Source: Caenispirillum bisanense
Lineage (GTDB): Bacteria; Pseudomonadota; Alphaproteobacteria; Reyranellales; Reyranellaceae
Direction: 5' to 3'
Length of the DNA: 38,445 bases
Assembly: GCA_945878895.1 (NCBI GenBank)
Contig: CAMDVZ010000003.1
Coordinates: forward strand, 1-38,445
Shown here: positions 8,771 to 16,632 of the stretch, piece by piece
Numbering within the stretch: the first letter of the stretch is position 1
Layout: each line of letters starts with the position of its first letter
Position numbers and translations under genes: made by a program
Notes under the pieces: generated by a model
What the model was told of the DNA's origin: nothing
The model's database searches: none
The model's input: the letters and a program-made list of their open reading frames with translations, nothing else

Positions 8771-10345
8771 ATGATCATCATCCGCATCGCGACCGCGGCG
8801 GTTCTGGCGCTGGCGCTGGCACAGCCCGCGCAAGCCAAGACGCTGCGCTGGGCCAGCCAGGGCGACGCGCTGACGCTCGATCCGCATTCGCAGAACGAGG
8901 GCCCGACCACGTCGATGGGCCAGCACATCTACGATTCGCTGATCCAGCGCGACCCGACGCTGAAGAAGGTTCCGAACCTCGCCGTCTCGTGGAAGGCAAT
9001 CGCGCCCGACACGTGGGAGTTCAAGCTGCGGGCCGGCGTGAAATTCTCCGACGGCACGCCCTTCACCGCCGACGACGTCGTGTTCAGCTTCCAGCGCGCG
9101 CTGGCGCCGAGCTCGGACTTCAAGACCTACATCGCCAGCATCAAGGAAGTGAAGGCGATCGATCCGCTGACCGTGCACATCGTCACCAACGGCCCCAACC
9201 CGATCCTGCCCGACCAGGTCACCTCGATCATGATCATGTCGAAGGCGTGGGCCGAGAAGCACAACGTGACGAAGCCGCAGAGCTACAAGGACAAGGAGGA
9301 GACCTTCGCCGTCCGCAACGCGATGGGCACCGGCCCCTTCGTGCTCAAACAGCGCGACCCCGACGTGAAGACGGTGCTGGCCAGGAACCCCGGCTACTGG
9401 GGCAAGGACCAGTTCAAGGATTATCCCGACGAGATCGTCTACACGCCGATCAAGGAGCCCGCGACGCGCGTGGCGGCCCTGCTGTCGGGCCAGCTCGATT
9501 TCGTGCTCGACGCGCCGCTCCAGGACGTCGGCCGCATCAAGGCCGCCGCCGGCCTCAAGACGCTGGAGACCGCGCAGGTCCGCTCGATCTTCTTCGGCCT
9601 CGACGTCGGCTCGCCCGAACTCAAGTACGGCAGCGTCAAGGGCAAGAACCCGTTCGCCGACCGGCGCGTGCGCGAGGCGATGAACCTCGCCATCGATGCC
9701 AACGCCATCCGCCAGAAGGTCATGCGTGGCTTCTCGGCGCCGGCCGGCCTGATCAATTCGCCCGGCGTGCACGGCTTCACGAAGGAACTCGACGCGCGGG
9801 CGCCGACCGATCTCGCGAAGGCGAAGAAACTGATGGCCGACGCCGGCTACGCCACCGGCTTCGAGGTCGCGCTCGATTGCCCCAACGACCGCTACAACAA
9901 CGACGAGGCGATCTGCCAGGCCGTGGTCGGCATGCTGGCGCAGGTCGGCATCAAGGTGAAACTGGAGTCGCGCTCCAAGACGCTGCACTTCCCCAAGCTG
10001 CAGAAGAAGGACAGCAGCTTCTATTTGCTGGGCTGGGGCGTGCCGACGCTCGACTCGCACTACGTGCTGTCGTTCCTGCTCCAGACCAGCGGTCCCAAGA
10101 CCGGCACGTGGAACTTCACGGGATACAGCGACGCGAAGCTCGACGCGTTGACCGAGGCGATGCTGAAGGAAGTCGATGCCGCCAAGCGCGACGCGATGAT
10201 CGCCGAGGCGTGGAAGATCGCCAAAGCCGACTCGCCCTATCTGCCGCTGCATCACCAGTTGATCGTCTGGTCGATGAGCGACAAGGTCGAGATTCCGATC
10301 TTCCCCAACGACTCGCCGAACTTCAAATACGCCAAGATGAAGTGA
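8771..10345 (+). CDS. ABC transporter periplasmic binding protein, peptide family (SBP_bac_5)
   Basis: Periplasmic solute-binding protein of the Dpp/Opp family. A signal peptide is clear: a short hydrophobic core ending AQPAQA, with cleavage expected before KTLRW, at about residue 22. Family features include the early TLDPHSQNEG segment, the VKFSDGTPFTADDVVFSF signature (about 91-108) and the VREAMNLAIDANAI helix. At 524 aa the length is typical. Start is the ATG at 8771 with AGGGAGG seven bases upstream. A DppB-like permease follows after a hairpin-rich spacer; the DppC-like permease is 12 kb away and no ATPase gene is in the window. The ligand may be a di/oligopeptide or another small polar compound. 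Confidence 0.92.
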   Translation: MIIIRIATAAVLALALAQPAQAKTLRWASQGDALTLDPHSQNEGPTTSMGQHIYDSLIQRDPTLKKVPNLAVSWKAIAPDTWEFKLRAGVKFSDGTPFTADDVVFSFQRALAPSSDFKTYIASIKEVKAIDPLTVHIVTNGPNPILPDQVTSIMIMSKAWAEKHNVTKPQSYKDKEETFAVRNAMGTGPFVLKQRDPDVKTVLARNPGYWGKDQFKDYPDEIVYTPIKEPATRVAALLSGQLDFVLDAPLQDVGRIKAAAGLKTLETAQVRSIFFGLDVGSPELKYGSVKGKNPFADRRVREAMNLAIDANAIRQKVMRGFSAPAGLINSPGVHGFTKELDARAPTDLAKAKKLMADAGYATGFEVALDCPNDRYNNDEAICQAVVGMLAQVGIKVKLESRSKTLHFPKLQKKDSSFYLLGWGVPTLDSHYVLSFLLQTSGPKTGTWNFTGYSDAKLDALTEAMLKEVDAAKRDAMIAEAWKIAKADSPYLPLHHQLIVWSMSDKVEIPIFPNDSPNFKYAKMK

Positions 10346-10375
10346 GGCGGCCGGTCCGTCTCGCCAACTGATCCG

Positions 10376-10418
10376 CCGGGGCGTCGCCACGCGACGCCCC
10401 GGTCCGTTTCGGGACCGG
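10376..10418 (+). promoter_or_regulatory. Two overlapping hairpins between binding-protein and permease genes
   Basis: Hairpin 1 is a perfect 12-bp stem, CCGGGGCGTCGC / GCGACGCCCCGG, with a 3-nt loop (10376-10402). Hairpin 2 is a 7-bp stem, CCGGTCC / GGACCGG, with a 6-nt loop (10399-10418). They share bases 10399-10402, so both cannot form completely. The right arm of hairpin 2 ends 7 nt before the permease ATG and contains its only Shine-Dalgarno-like purines. Such spacers often protect the 3' end of binding-protein mRNA and lower permease expression; no U-tract is present, so a simple intrinsic terminator is unlikely. Confidence 0.65.
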
Positions 10419-10425
10419 AATTTCC

Positions 10426-11451
10426 ATGCTGAGTTTCGTCGTCTCGCGCCTGTTGCAATCGGCCGCCGTCATGCTGTCGGTGGCCTTCGTGTGTTTCGCG
10501 CTGTTCAATTTCGCGGGCGATCCGGTCGTCAACATGGTGGGCCAGGAGGCGACGCCCGCCGAACGCGCGGAGTTGCGCGAGCAGCTCGGGCTCGACGATT
10601 CGGTGCCGGTGCAGTTCGTCCGCTTCGTCGGCAACGCCGTGCGCGGCGAGTTCGGCCGCAGCTATCGGCTCGCGCGGCCCGTCTCGGCGCTGATCTTCGA
10701 GCGGATGCCGGCAACACTTGAACTGGTGCTGTGCGCGGCCCTGTTGGCGCTGTCGGTCGGCATACCGCTGGGCGTCCTGACGGCGTTGCGCCGGGGTGCC
10801 GCCTCGACCGGCGCCGTGATGACCCTCTCGCTGGTGGGCGTGGCGATGCCGACCTTCGTCGTCGGCATCCTGCTGATCTATTTCTTCTCGGTCGAATGCC
10901 GCAACTGGCTGCCGGCGATCGGACTTGGCGCCGATCTCTGTTTCCCCTCGTTCGGGCGCGGCGACACGCTTTCGGTCGGGGCGTGGAAATCGGGCCTGCT
11001 GACGGCCTCCGGCCTCAAGGCGCTGGTGCTGCCCGCGATCACCCTGTCGCTGTTCCAGATGACGCTGGTGCTGCGGCTGGTGCGTTCGCAAATGCTGGAA
11101 GTGCTGCGCACCGACTACGTCAAGTTCGCCCGCGCCCGTGGCCTGACCGACCGCGCCGTCCATTTCCGCCATGCGCTGCGCAACACCATGCTGCCTGTCA
11201 TCACCGTGATCGGCATCCAGATCGGCGGCCTGATCGCGTTTTCGATCATCACCGAGACGGTGTTCCAGTGGCCGGGCATGGGCCAGCTGTTCGTGCAGTC
11301 CGTGCAGTTCGCCGACGTGCCGGTGATGGCGGCTTATCTGGTGATGGTCTCGGCGATCTTCGTCGTCGTCAATTTCGCCGTCGACCTGCTCTACGCAGCA
11401 ATCGATCCCCGCCTGCGGGTCGACACCGCGCGAGCCGGCGGCGGGCATTGA
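10426..11451 (+). CDS. ABC transporter permease, DppB-like
   Basis: Inner-membrane permease of the peptide/nickel family. The N-terminal helix is followed by the GLDDSVPVQFVRFVGNAVRGEFGRS periplasmic segment typical of DppB/GsiC proteins. The cytoplasmic EAA loop is in DYVKFARARGLTDRAVHFRHALRN, and the C-terminus ends in a last helix and AAIDPRLR. At 341 aa it is complete. It pairs with the binding protein upstream. In nearly all Dpp-type operons the DppC partner comes next; here the next ORF, 1 nt away, is a glycosyltransferase, and the DppC-like gene is at 22516. Confidence 0.93.
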   Translation: MLSFVVSRLLQSAAVMLSVAFVCFALFNFAGDPVVNMVGQEATPAERAELREQLGLDDSVPVQFVRFVGNAVRGEFGRSYRLARPVSALIFERMPATLELVLCAALLALSVGIPLGVLTALRRGAASTGAVMTLSLVGVAMPTFVVGILLIYFFSVECRNWLPAIGLGADLCFPSFGRGDTLSVGAWKSGLLTASGLKALVLPAITLSLFQMTLVLRLVRSQMLEVLRTDYVKFARARGLTDRAVHFRHALRNTMLPVITVIGIQIGGLIAFSIITETVFQWPGMGQLFVQSVQFADVPVMAAYLVMVSAIFVVVNFAVDLLYAAIDPRLRVDTARAGGGH

Positions 11452-11452
11452 G

Positions 11453-12856
11453 GTGACCGCGGCCTGCCCGGCACTGCTCGTCAGACGGGCGGGAACCCTG
11501 TGCGCGGCGATGGCGGCGGCGGCCGTCCTGCTGCTGTGGGCGCGCCACGATTCCGGATCGCTGTGGCTGGACGAGCTGTTGTCGGCGATGCACGCGGGAT
11601 CGCCCGATCTGCCGGCGCTGACGCGCGCCATTCTCGGCGACGTCCATCCGCCGCTTCACCCGCTGCTGCTGTTCGGATTTGGCCGGCTGTTCGGACTCGA
11701 CGGCGAAACCGGCCGCCTGGGCAATGTCCTCGCGGTCGCGGTCCACCTCGCCATCGCGACGCTGCTGGTGGCCCGGCAGTGGCGCGCGCTCGCCTTCGCC
11801 GGCGCGTTCCTGATGCCGCAGCTCTGGTGGTACCTGTTCGAGCTCCGGCCCTACCTGTTCGCGATGCTCGGCACGTACTGGCTCGCGGCCTGGTGGGTGG
11901 CGGGCGAGGGATGGCTGGTCGCCGACCCGCGCCGGCGGGCCGCCGCGGCGGTGCTGATCTCGCTGCTGGCGTCGACGCACTATTTCGGAATCGCTTCCGG
12001 CTGGACCGTGCTGGCGCTGTTGTGCCTGCGCGACCGCACCCGGTTCCACGCGATCTGGTTCGCTCTGTTCGCGCTCGCCACCGCGGCATGGACGCTGTGG
12101 CATCTGCGCACGATCGGCGCGCTGCTCGGTGGCGCCTTCTCGACCTCGCCGTTCGGCTGGTCGCACGTCGCGTACTGGCTGCATCTCGCGTCGGGCGGGG
12201 TCCATCGCCCGGCTTTTTTGATCGCGGCGCTGGTCGCCGCCTGGGTCGTGGCCGGCCGCGTCCGTCCGGTGGCGGCGATCGCGGTGGAACTGGCGCCCGG
12301 TCTCGTATCCCTTGCCGGGCTCTGCCTGATCTCCCTGCACACGCCGATGGCGGGCGGCCGCAACCTGCTGGTGCTGACGCCGTTCTTCGTCGTCCCGGCG
12401 CTGGCGCGCCTGGCGCTCTCGCCCCGGGCGCTCGCCCTGGCGCCCGCTATCGCGCTGCTCGTGCTCGGCCTGCTGAACATCAAGGACTATGCCTACACCG
12501 AAGGTCGTGCCGCGCGCCGGCTGGAGGACCAGGACTGGCGTGCCGCCGCGGCACTCGCGGGTCAACTGGCGACGCGGCTCGAACTCGGGCGCGTCGTGGT
12601 GTGTCCCTACGTGCCGGCGATCTACGCGCACTATTTCCGCGCCGCGGCGAGACTGGTGCTCTGCGAGGGCGGCAACCGCCTGACGGAAGCCGGTCTGCGC
12701 GACGCGACGCTGCTGTGGACCAGCGACGACCGCGTCGTGTCGATCGACGCGGACGCGCGCGTCGTCCTCGCCCGCGACTGGCTGGCGCTGGACCTGGTCG
12801 GCCACCGCATCCATGTCCGCCGCTCGGCCCTTCCGCCGCCAACGGGCCGGATGTAG
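11453..12856 (+). CDS. Polytopic membrane glycosyltransferase-like protein (GT-C / GT39-like)
   Basis: Large hydrophobic protein with about ten membrane segments. The first periplasmic loop has SLWLDELLSAMHAG and then GDVHPPLHPLLLFGFGRLFG, the acidic pair plus HPPL pattern of lipid-linked-sugar-dependent transferases (GT39/ArnT/PMT type). The C-terminal 110 residues form a soluble domain. The GTG start at 11453 is 1 nt after the permease stop and lets the first helix be complete; an ATG at 11509 would shorten that helix. At 467 aa it fits the class. Sugar, acceptor and any link to peptide transport are unknown. Confidence 0.7.
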   Translation: MTAACPALLVRRAGTLCAAMAAAAVLLLWARHDSGSLWLDELLSAMHAGSPDLPALTRAILGDVHPPLHPLLLFGFGRLFGLDGETGRLGNVLAVAVHLAIATLLVARQWRALAFAGAFLMPQLWWYLFELRPYLFAMLGTYWLAAWWVAGEGWLVADPRRRAAAAVLISLLASTHYFGIASGWTVLALLCLRDRTRFHAIWFALFALATAAWTLWHLRTIGALLGGAFSTSPFGWSHVAYWLHLASGGVHRPAFLIAALVAAWVVAGRVRPVAAIAVELAPGLVSLAGLCLISLHTPMAGGRNLLVLTPFFVVPALARLALSPRALALAPAIALLVLGLLNIKDYAYTEGRAARRLEDQDWRAAAALAGQLATRLELGRVVVCPYVPAIYAHYFRAAARLVLCEGGNRLTEAGLRDATLLWTSDDRVVSIDADARVVLARDWLALDLVGHRIHVRRSALPPPTGRM

Positions 12857-12904
12857 GCTTTCGCCGACGCGTGGCCGAGGGGCGACGCCTCGGGAGGATT
12901 CGAC

Positions 12905-13963
12905 ATGGCGGTATACGTCTATGCCGGCGCGGCGCCGGTGGTGGTCAAGGGCGGCGGCGGCGCGAGCGGTGGCCTGTTCCGCATGGACGTCAACGGCGGC
13001 GAATGGCGCGAGCTGAGCGCCGGCCTGCCCAACAACGTCGAGGCGCGCGCGATCTCGATCGCACCATCGGACCCGAACACCGTCTATGTCGGCACCCAGG
13101 CCGGCCCCTATCGTAGCGCCGATGCCGGAGACAGCTGGGAAGCCATGCCGCTGCCGGGCAACGAAAAGCTGGTGTGGTCGATCCTGATCCATCCGACCGA
13201 CCCGAAAACGCTCTATGTCGGCACCCAGGGCACAACCATGTACCGCAGCCGCGATGGCGGCGCCTCGTGGAAGGAAATCACGCCGCCCGAACCGGCCGGC
13301 ATGGTCAAGATGGGCTTCCCCTGCCGCGTCATCCGGCTTTCGCTCGATCCCACCAATCCCGATCATCTGTGGTCGGCGCTGGAAGTCGGCGGCCTGCTGC
13401 GCAGCCGCGACGGCGGCGACAGCTGGGAAAGCTGCAACGCGGGTCTGCTGAAGTTCACCGACGATCCGCGGCTGCGCAGCAAGATCGTCAGCGACACCGA
13501 GACCGAAGGCATGATGGACAGCCACGCGATGGCCGTCAGCGCCGTGGAACCCGACACCGTGTTCCTCGCCAACCGCATGGGCCTGTTCCGCAGCGGCGAC
13601 GGCGGCATGGCGTGGGACGAGATGGGCATCGCCAAATTCTCGCCGCTGACCTACGCGCGCGACGTGCGCGTGTCGGCGCACGACCCGAAGCGCATGTACG
13701 CGGCGCTCAGCGTGGCGGCGATCTGCGACGAGGGCTCGCTCTACCGCAGCGAGGATCTCGGCGCGACGTGGAAGCGCTTCGACCACGGCGTCAGCATCGA
13801 CAGCACCCTGATGACGGTGGCCGAGAGTGCCGCCACGCCCGACCGCGTCTGGTGCGCCGCCCGCCGCGGCCAGGTGTTCGGCACGCAGGACGGCGGCAAG
13901 ACCTGGAACCAGTACATGCTGCCGCCCAAGGGTGCCGGCGTCTACGCGCTGGCGGTCGGCTGA
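12905..13963 (+). CDS. BNR/Asp-box beta-propeller protein (VPS10/sialidase-like repeats)
   Basis: A 352-aa protein built of repeats. Six Asp-box motifs (S/T-x-D-x-G-x-x-W) can be read: SADAGDSW, SRDGGASW, SRDGGDSW, SGDGGMAW, SEDLGATW and TQDGGKTW, each followed by a strand and a turn such as DPNTVYVGT or DPKTLYVGT, consistent with a six- or seven-bladed propeller. No signal peptide, catalytic sialidase motif or membrane segment is seen, so it is probably cytoplasmic and of unknown function. The start has a good GGGAGGA ribosome-binding site about 7 nt upstream. A GC-rich hairpin follows the stop. Names such as glycosyl hydrolase used for such proteins would overstate the evidence. Confidence 0.85.
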   Translation: MAVYVYAGAAPVVVKGGGGASGGLFRMDVNGGEWRELSAGLPNNVEARAISIAPSDPNTVYVGTQAGPYRSADAGDSWEAMPLPGNEKLVWSILIHPTDPKTLYVGTQGTTMYRSRDGGASWKEITPPEPAGMVKMGFPCRVIRLSLDPTNPDHLWSALEVGGLLRSRDGGDSWESCNAGLLKFTDDPRLRSKIVSDTETEGMMDSHAMAVSAVEPDTVFLANRMGLFRSGDGGMAWDEMGIAKFSPLTYARDVRVSAHDPKRMYAALSVAAICDEGSLYRSEDLGATWKRFDHGVSIDSTLMTVAESAATPDRVWCAARRGQVFGTQDGGKTWNQYMLPPKGAGVYALAVG

Positions 13964-13983
13964 GGCAGGCGGTCCATCCACGA

Positions 13984-14007
13984 CGGCGGGCGCAGCCACG
14001 CCCGCCG
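13984..14007 (+). terminator. GC-rich hairpin after the propeller gene
   Basis: Perfect 9-bp stem CGGCGGGCG / CGCCCGCCG with a 6-nt loop, 20 nt past the stop codon. There is no T-run after it, so it could be a Rho-assisted end or an mRNA 3' stabiliser rather than a classical intrinsic terminator. Confidence 0.45.
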
Positions 14008-14049
14008 CCCGACGCTGCGTTGTGCGGTAACGCCTCGTGATCGGCGCCA

Positions 14050-14068
14050 GCGCGCGGTAGAAGCGCGC
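14050..14068 (+). promoter_or_regulatory. Hairpin immediately before the MFS start codon
   Basis: GCGCGC (14050-14055) pairs with GCGCGC (14063-14068) around a 7-nt loop GGTAGAA; the ATG begins 1 nt later at 14070. No good Shine-Dalgarno exists apart from the weak purines in the loop, so the stem could limit translation. It may be only chance in GC-rich DNA. Confidence 0.3.
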
Positions 14069-14069
14069 C

Positions 14070-15269
14070 ATGTCATCCCCTACCCCGCCCGGCGCCGCGC
14101 GTCCCGCGTCGATCATGCCGTGGGCGCTGATCCTCGCGGCCATCGTCGGTTCCTTCGCCGCCACCTCGTCGGGCACGACGCGGGCGCCCTTCATCATCGT
14201 CATGGCGCAGGACCTGTCGACCAGCGTCGTGATGGTCGCCAACATCGTCTCGATGACCGCCACCGCGTGGGGCATCACCTCGCTGATCACGGGCTGGCTG
14301 TCGGACCGGGTCGGCCGGCGGCCCTTCATCGTCGGCGGCCCCGCGGTGCTGGCGCTGTGCATGATCGGGGTGGCGCGGGCCGACGGCTTTCTCGAAGTGG
14401 CATTGTGGTCGACCGCGTCGGGCGCCTGCAGCGGCACCTTCATGGGCACGGTGTTCGCCGAGATCTCGATCCGCGCGCCCGCCAGCCATCGCGGCCGGGC
14501 GCTGTCCTGGGTGATGTCGGGCCAGTCGCTGACGCTGGTCGTCGGCGTGCCGCTGGCGGCGTTCCTCGGCGCCTACATTGGCTGGCGCGGCTGGCATCTC
14601 TGCGTAGCGGCGATGGCGGTGCTGGGCGCGCTCAGCCTGTGGTGGACGACGCGGACGCCGGCCGGCCAGAAGGTGCTGCCGCGCGGCGCCCCGCCCAAGG
14701 GCCGCAAGCTGACCGGCGCGGTGATCGCCCTGCTGACCATGAGCGTCGCCGAGCGCATCTGCTATGGCCTCGTGGTCGTCTACTACGCGACGTTCCTGCA
14801 ACAGGAATACCGCCAGCCGCTGGCCGCCGTCGCCATCCCGCTGCTGCTGATGGCGCTGGGCAACATCGTGGGCACGCTCGTCGGCGGCCCGATCGCCGAC
14901 CGCACGCGCGACCGGCTGGGCGTGTTCGGCGCCTCGCTGCTGGCGACCGGCGCGGTCGGCATCCTGCTGTTCGCCTGGATGCCGAGCGTCGCCGTCTCGG
15001 TCGGCGTCGGCTTCGCCTACGCCTTCATCAACGCGATCGGCCGGCCCGCCCTCATGGCCGCCCTGTCGGACGTACCCGAGGACGTGCGCGGCACCGTCAT
15101 GGGCCTCAACGGCGCAGCGGCAAGCGTCGGTTGGGTCGGTGCCGCGGCGCTCGGCGGCTGGATGCTGGGCACGGTCGGGTTCGCCGGTTTCGGACCGCTG
15201 TCGGCGGCGCTGGCCGCGATCGGAGCCGGACTTGCCTTCTGGCAGCGGGCGGTCGGCAAACGGGCATAG
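14070..15269 (+). CDS. Major facilitator superfamily transporter
   Basis: Twelve predicted membrane helices over 399 aa. Motif A is present in both halves: GWLSDRVGRRPFIVGG between helices 2 and 3 and GPIADRTRDRLGVFG between helices 8 and 9, as in drug/metabolite proton antiporters. There is a central basic loop, TRTPAGQKVLPRGAPPKGRK. The ATG at 14070 begins about 9 residues before the first basic/hydrophobic segment and is the natural start. It lies 106 nt after the propeller gene and just before the TauD-type dioxygenase, which could make or use the transported compound. Substrate cannot be given. Confidence 0.9.
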   Translation: MSSPTPPGAARPASIMPWALILAAIVGSFAATSSGTTRAPFIIVMAQDLSTSVVMVANIVSMTATAWGITSLITGWLSDRVGRRPFIVGGPAVLALCMIGVARADGFLEVALWSTASGACSGTFMGTVFAEISIRAPASHRGRALSWVMSGQSLTLVVGVPLAAFLGAYIGWRGWHLCVAAMAVLGALSLWWTTRTPAGQKVLPRGAPPKGRKLTGAVIALLTMSVAERICYGLVVVYYATFLQQEYRQPLAAVAIPLLLMALGNIVGTLVGGPIADRTRDRLGVFGASLLATGAVGILLFAWMPSVAVSVGVGFAYAFINAIGRPALMAALSDVPEDVRGTVMGLNGAAASVGWVGAAALGGWMLGTVGFAGFGPLSAALAAIGAGLAFWQRAVGKRA

Positions 15270-15354
15270 GCCGGACCGCCCCCGCTTTCCGCGTGACATC
15301 CGGCCCGGCTCGCCCAAGAATTCCGTCCACCAGTGAATCGCCGGGAGCGAAACC

Positions 15355-16371
15355 ATGGACGGACTCGTCAGGATCGCCAGCGCGGCCGAGCGCGCGGACA
15401 CCGCCAGGGCCCATGCCGCCGCCGCGCCGCACGTCAAGTTGCGCCGCATCGGCGGCAACATCGGCGCCGAGATCGAGGGCGTGCATCTCGGTCGGCTCAC
15501 CGACGCGGAGTTCGCGGTCGTCCACGACGCGCTGATCGAGCACCAGGTGATCGTGTTGCGCGGCCAGGACATCACCACCGACCACCAGATGGATTTCGGC
15601 CGCCGCTTCGGCGAGCTGTCGATCCATCCCTTCTCGCCCAATCTCGACGACAAGCGCGAGGTGATCATCCTCGACAACGGCGAGAACAATCCGCCGCACC
15701 TGACCGACCAGTGGCACGCCGACGAGACGTTCCGCGCCCGCCCGCCGCTCGGCACCATCCTGCGCTCGCACGTCAGTCCGGACATCGGCGGCGACACGCT
15801 GTTTTCCAGCATGATGGCCGCCTACACCGGCCTGTCGCCGCGCATGAAGGCACACATCCACGGCATGGAGGCGCTGCACGACTGGAAGCCGTGGCGCGGG
15901 CTGTTCACCAGTGCCGAGGAGCACCAGCGCAAGCTGCGTCAGCTGGAAGCCGCCTGGCCGATGGTCTGGCATCCCGTGGTGCGCGTGCATCCGGTGTCGG
16001 GCCGCCGCATCCTCAACGTCAGCGCCCAGTTCGTGCTGCGGCTCAAGGACGTGCCGGCCGACGAGAGCGAGCTGCTGTTGCAGTATCTCTACCGCCGCGC
16101 CGCGATCCCCGAATACCAGTGCCGGGTGCGCTGGGAACCGAACACGGTCGTGATGTGGGACAACCGGTCCGTCCAGCACTACGCCGCCCACGATTACTAC
16201 CCGCAGCGCCGCACGATGGAGCGCGTCACGGTGGCGGGCGATCCGGTGCTGGGCGTCGCGGGCAACTATCTGCCCGAGGATGGCGCCGGCAAGCTCCCCG
16301 ACGGCAAGGGCGCCACCATCGCCCCGCCCGGCAAACGGCCGATCCGCGAATTCGAACGCGACCTGAAGTGA
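15355..16371 (+). CDS. TauD/TfdA-family Fe(II)/2-oxoglutarate dioxygenase
   Basis: Non-haem iron oxygenase coupling 2-oxoglutarate decarboxylation to oxidation of a small substrate (taurine, sulfonates, phenoxyacids or similar in relatives). The facial triad is H121-x-D123 in TDQWHADETF and H275 in WDNRSVQHYAAHDYY; the 2-oxoglutarate-binding Arg is probably R290 (or R286) in QRRTMERVTV. The N-terminal block GAEIEGVHLGRLTDAEF and VIVLRGQDI are typical of the family. The length of 338 aa is slightly above TauD because of an N-terminal extension of about 25 residues. The start has GGGAG upstream. An MFS transporter precedes it; the repeat element begins 6 nt after its stop. Confidence 0.92.
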   Translation: MDGLVRIASAAERADTARAHAAAAPHVKLRRIGGNIGAEIEGVHLGRLTDAEFAVVHDALIEHQVIVLRGQDITTDHQMDFGRRFGELSIHPFSPNLDDKREVIILDNGENNPPHLTDQWHADETFRARPPLGTILRSHVSPDIGGDTLFSSMMAAYTGLSPRMKAHIHGMEALHDWKPWRGLFTSAEEHQRKLRQLEAAWPMVWHPVVRVHPVSGRRILNVSAQFVLRLKDVPADESELLLQYLYRRAAIPEYQCRVRWEPNTVVMWDNRSVQHYAAHDYYPQRRTMERVTVAGDPVLGVAGNYLPEDGAGKLPDGKGATIAPPGKRPIREFERDLK

Positions 16372-16376
16372 GACTC

Positions 16377-16583
16377 ATACCTTCCCTCGCCAGCGGCGGG
16401 GGAAGGTGCCCGAAGGGCGGATGGGGGTGGGTCGTGCCACGCGCAAGTTGCCAGGAAATCACACGCAAGCTCGACACGACCGCGCGCCGCGCAAACACTC
16501 CGTCTTCATCCGCCGTGACCTCGACGAACACACCCCCATCCGCCCTTCGGGCACCTTCCCCCGCTGAAGCGAGGGAAGGTATG
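16377..16583. repeat. Palindromic ~207-bp element with ~53-bp inverted termini (MITE-like)
   Basis: The left arm (about 16377-16430) and right arm (about 16531-16583) are reverse complements over roughly 53 bp with only a few differences, sharing ATACCTTCCCTCGC, GGGCACCTTCCCCCGC and CACCCCCATCCGCCC. They enclose a 100-bp core. A second, truncated copy is at 1-178. No ORF of its own is credible. The structure matches a non-autonomous inverted-repeat element or a large stem-loop cassette; being between two co-directional genes, it could also end or attenuate transcription. I saw no obvious flanking target duplication. Confidence 0.75.
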
Positions 16584-16632
16584 AAAATGGGTTGAGAAAC
16601 CTGGTCTTCACGATCCGAAAGGGAAACCCGCC

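Noticed and set aside
11369-14449. A 1026-aa minus-strand open frame
   Set aside because: Antisense to the GT-C, propeller and MFS genes; composition is typical of a codon-bias shadow with no recognisable domain.
16431-16530. Core of the inverted-repeat element as a CRISPR-like spacer or a coding remnant
   Set aside because: There is only one inverted pair and no direct repeat array; the frame through the core (FVEVTADEDGVF) has no start and no recognisable family.
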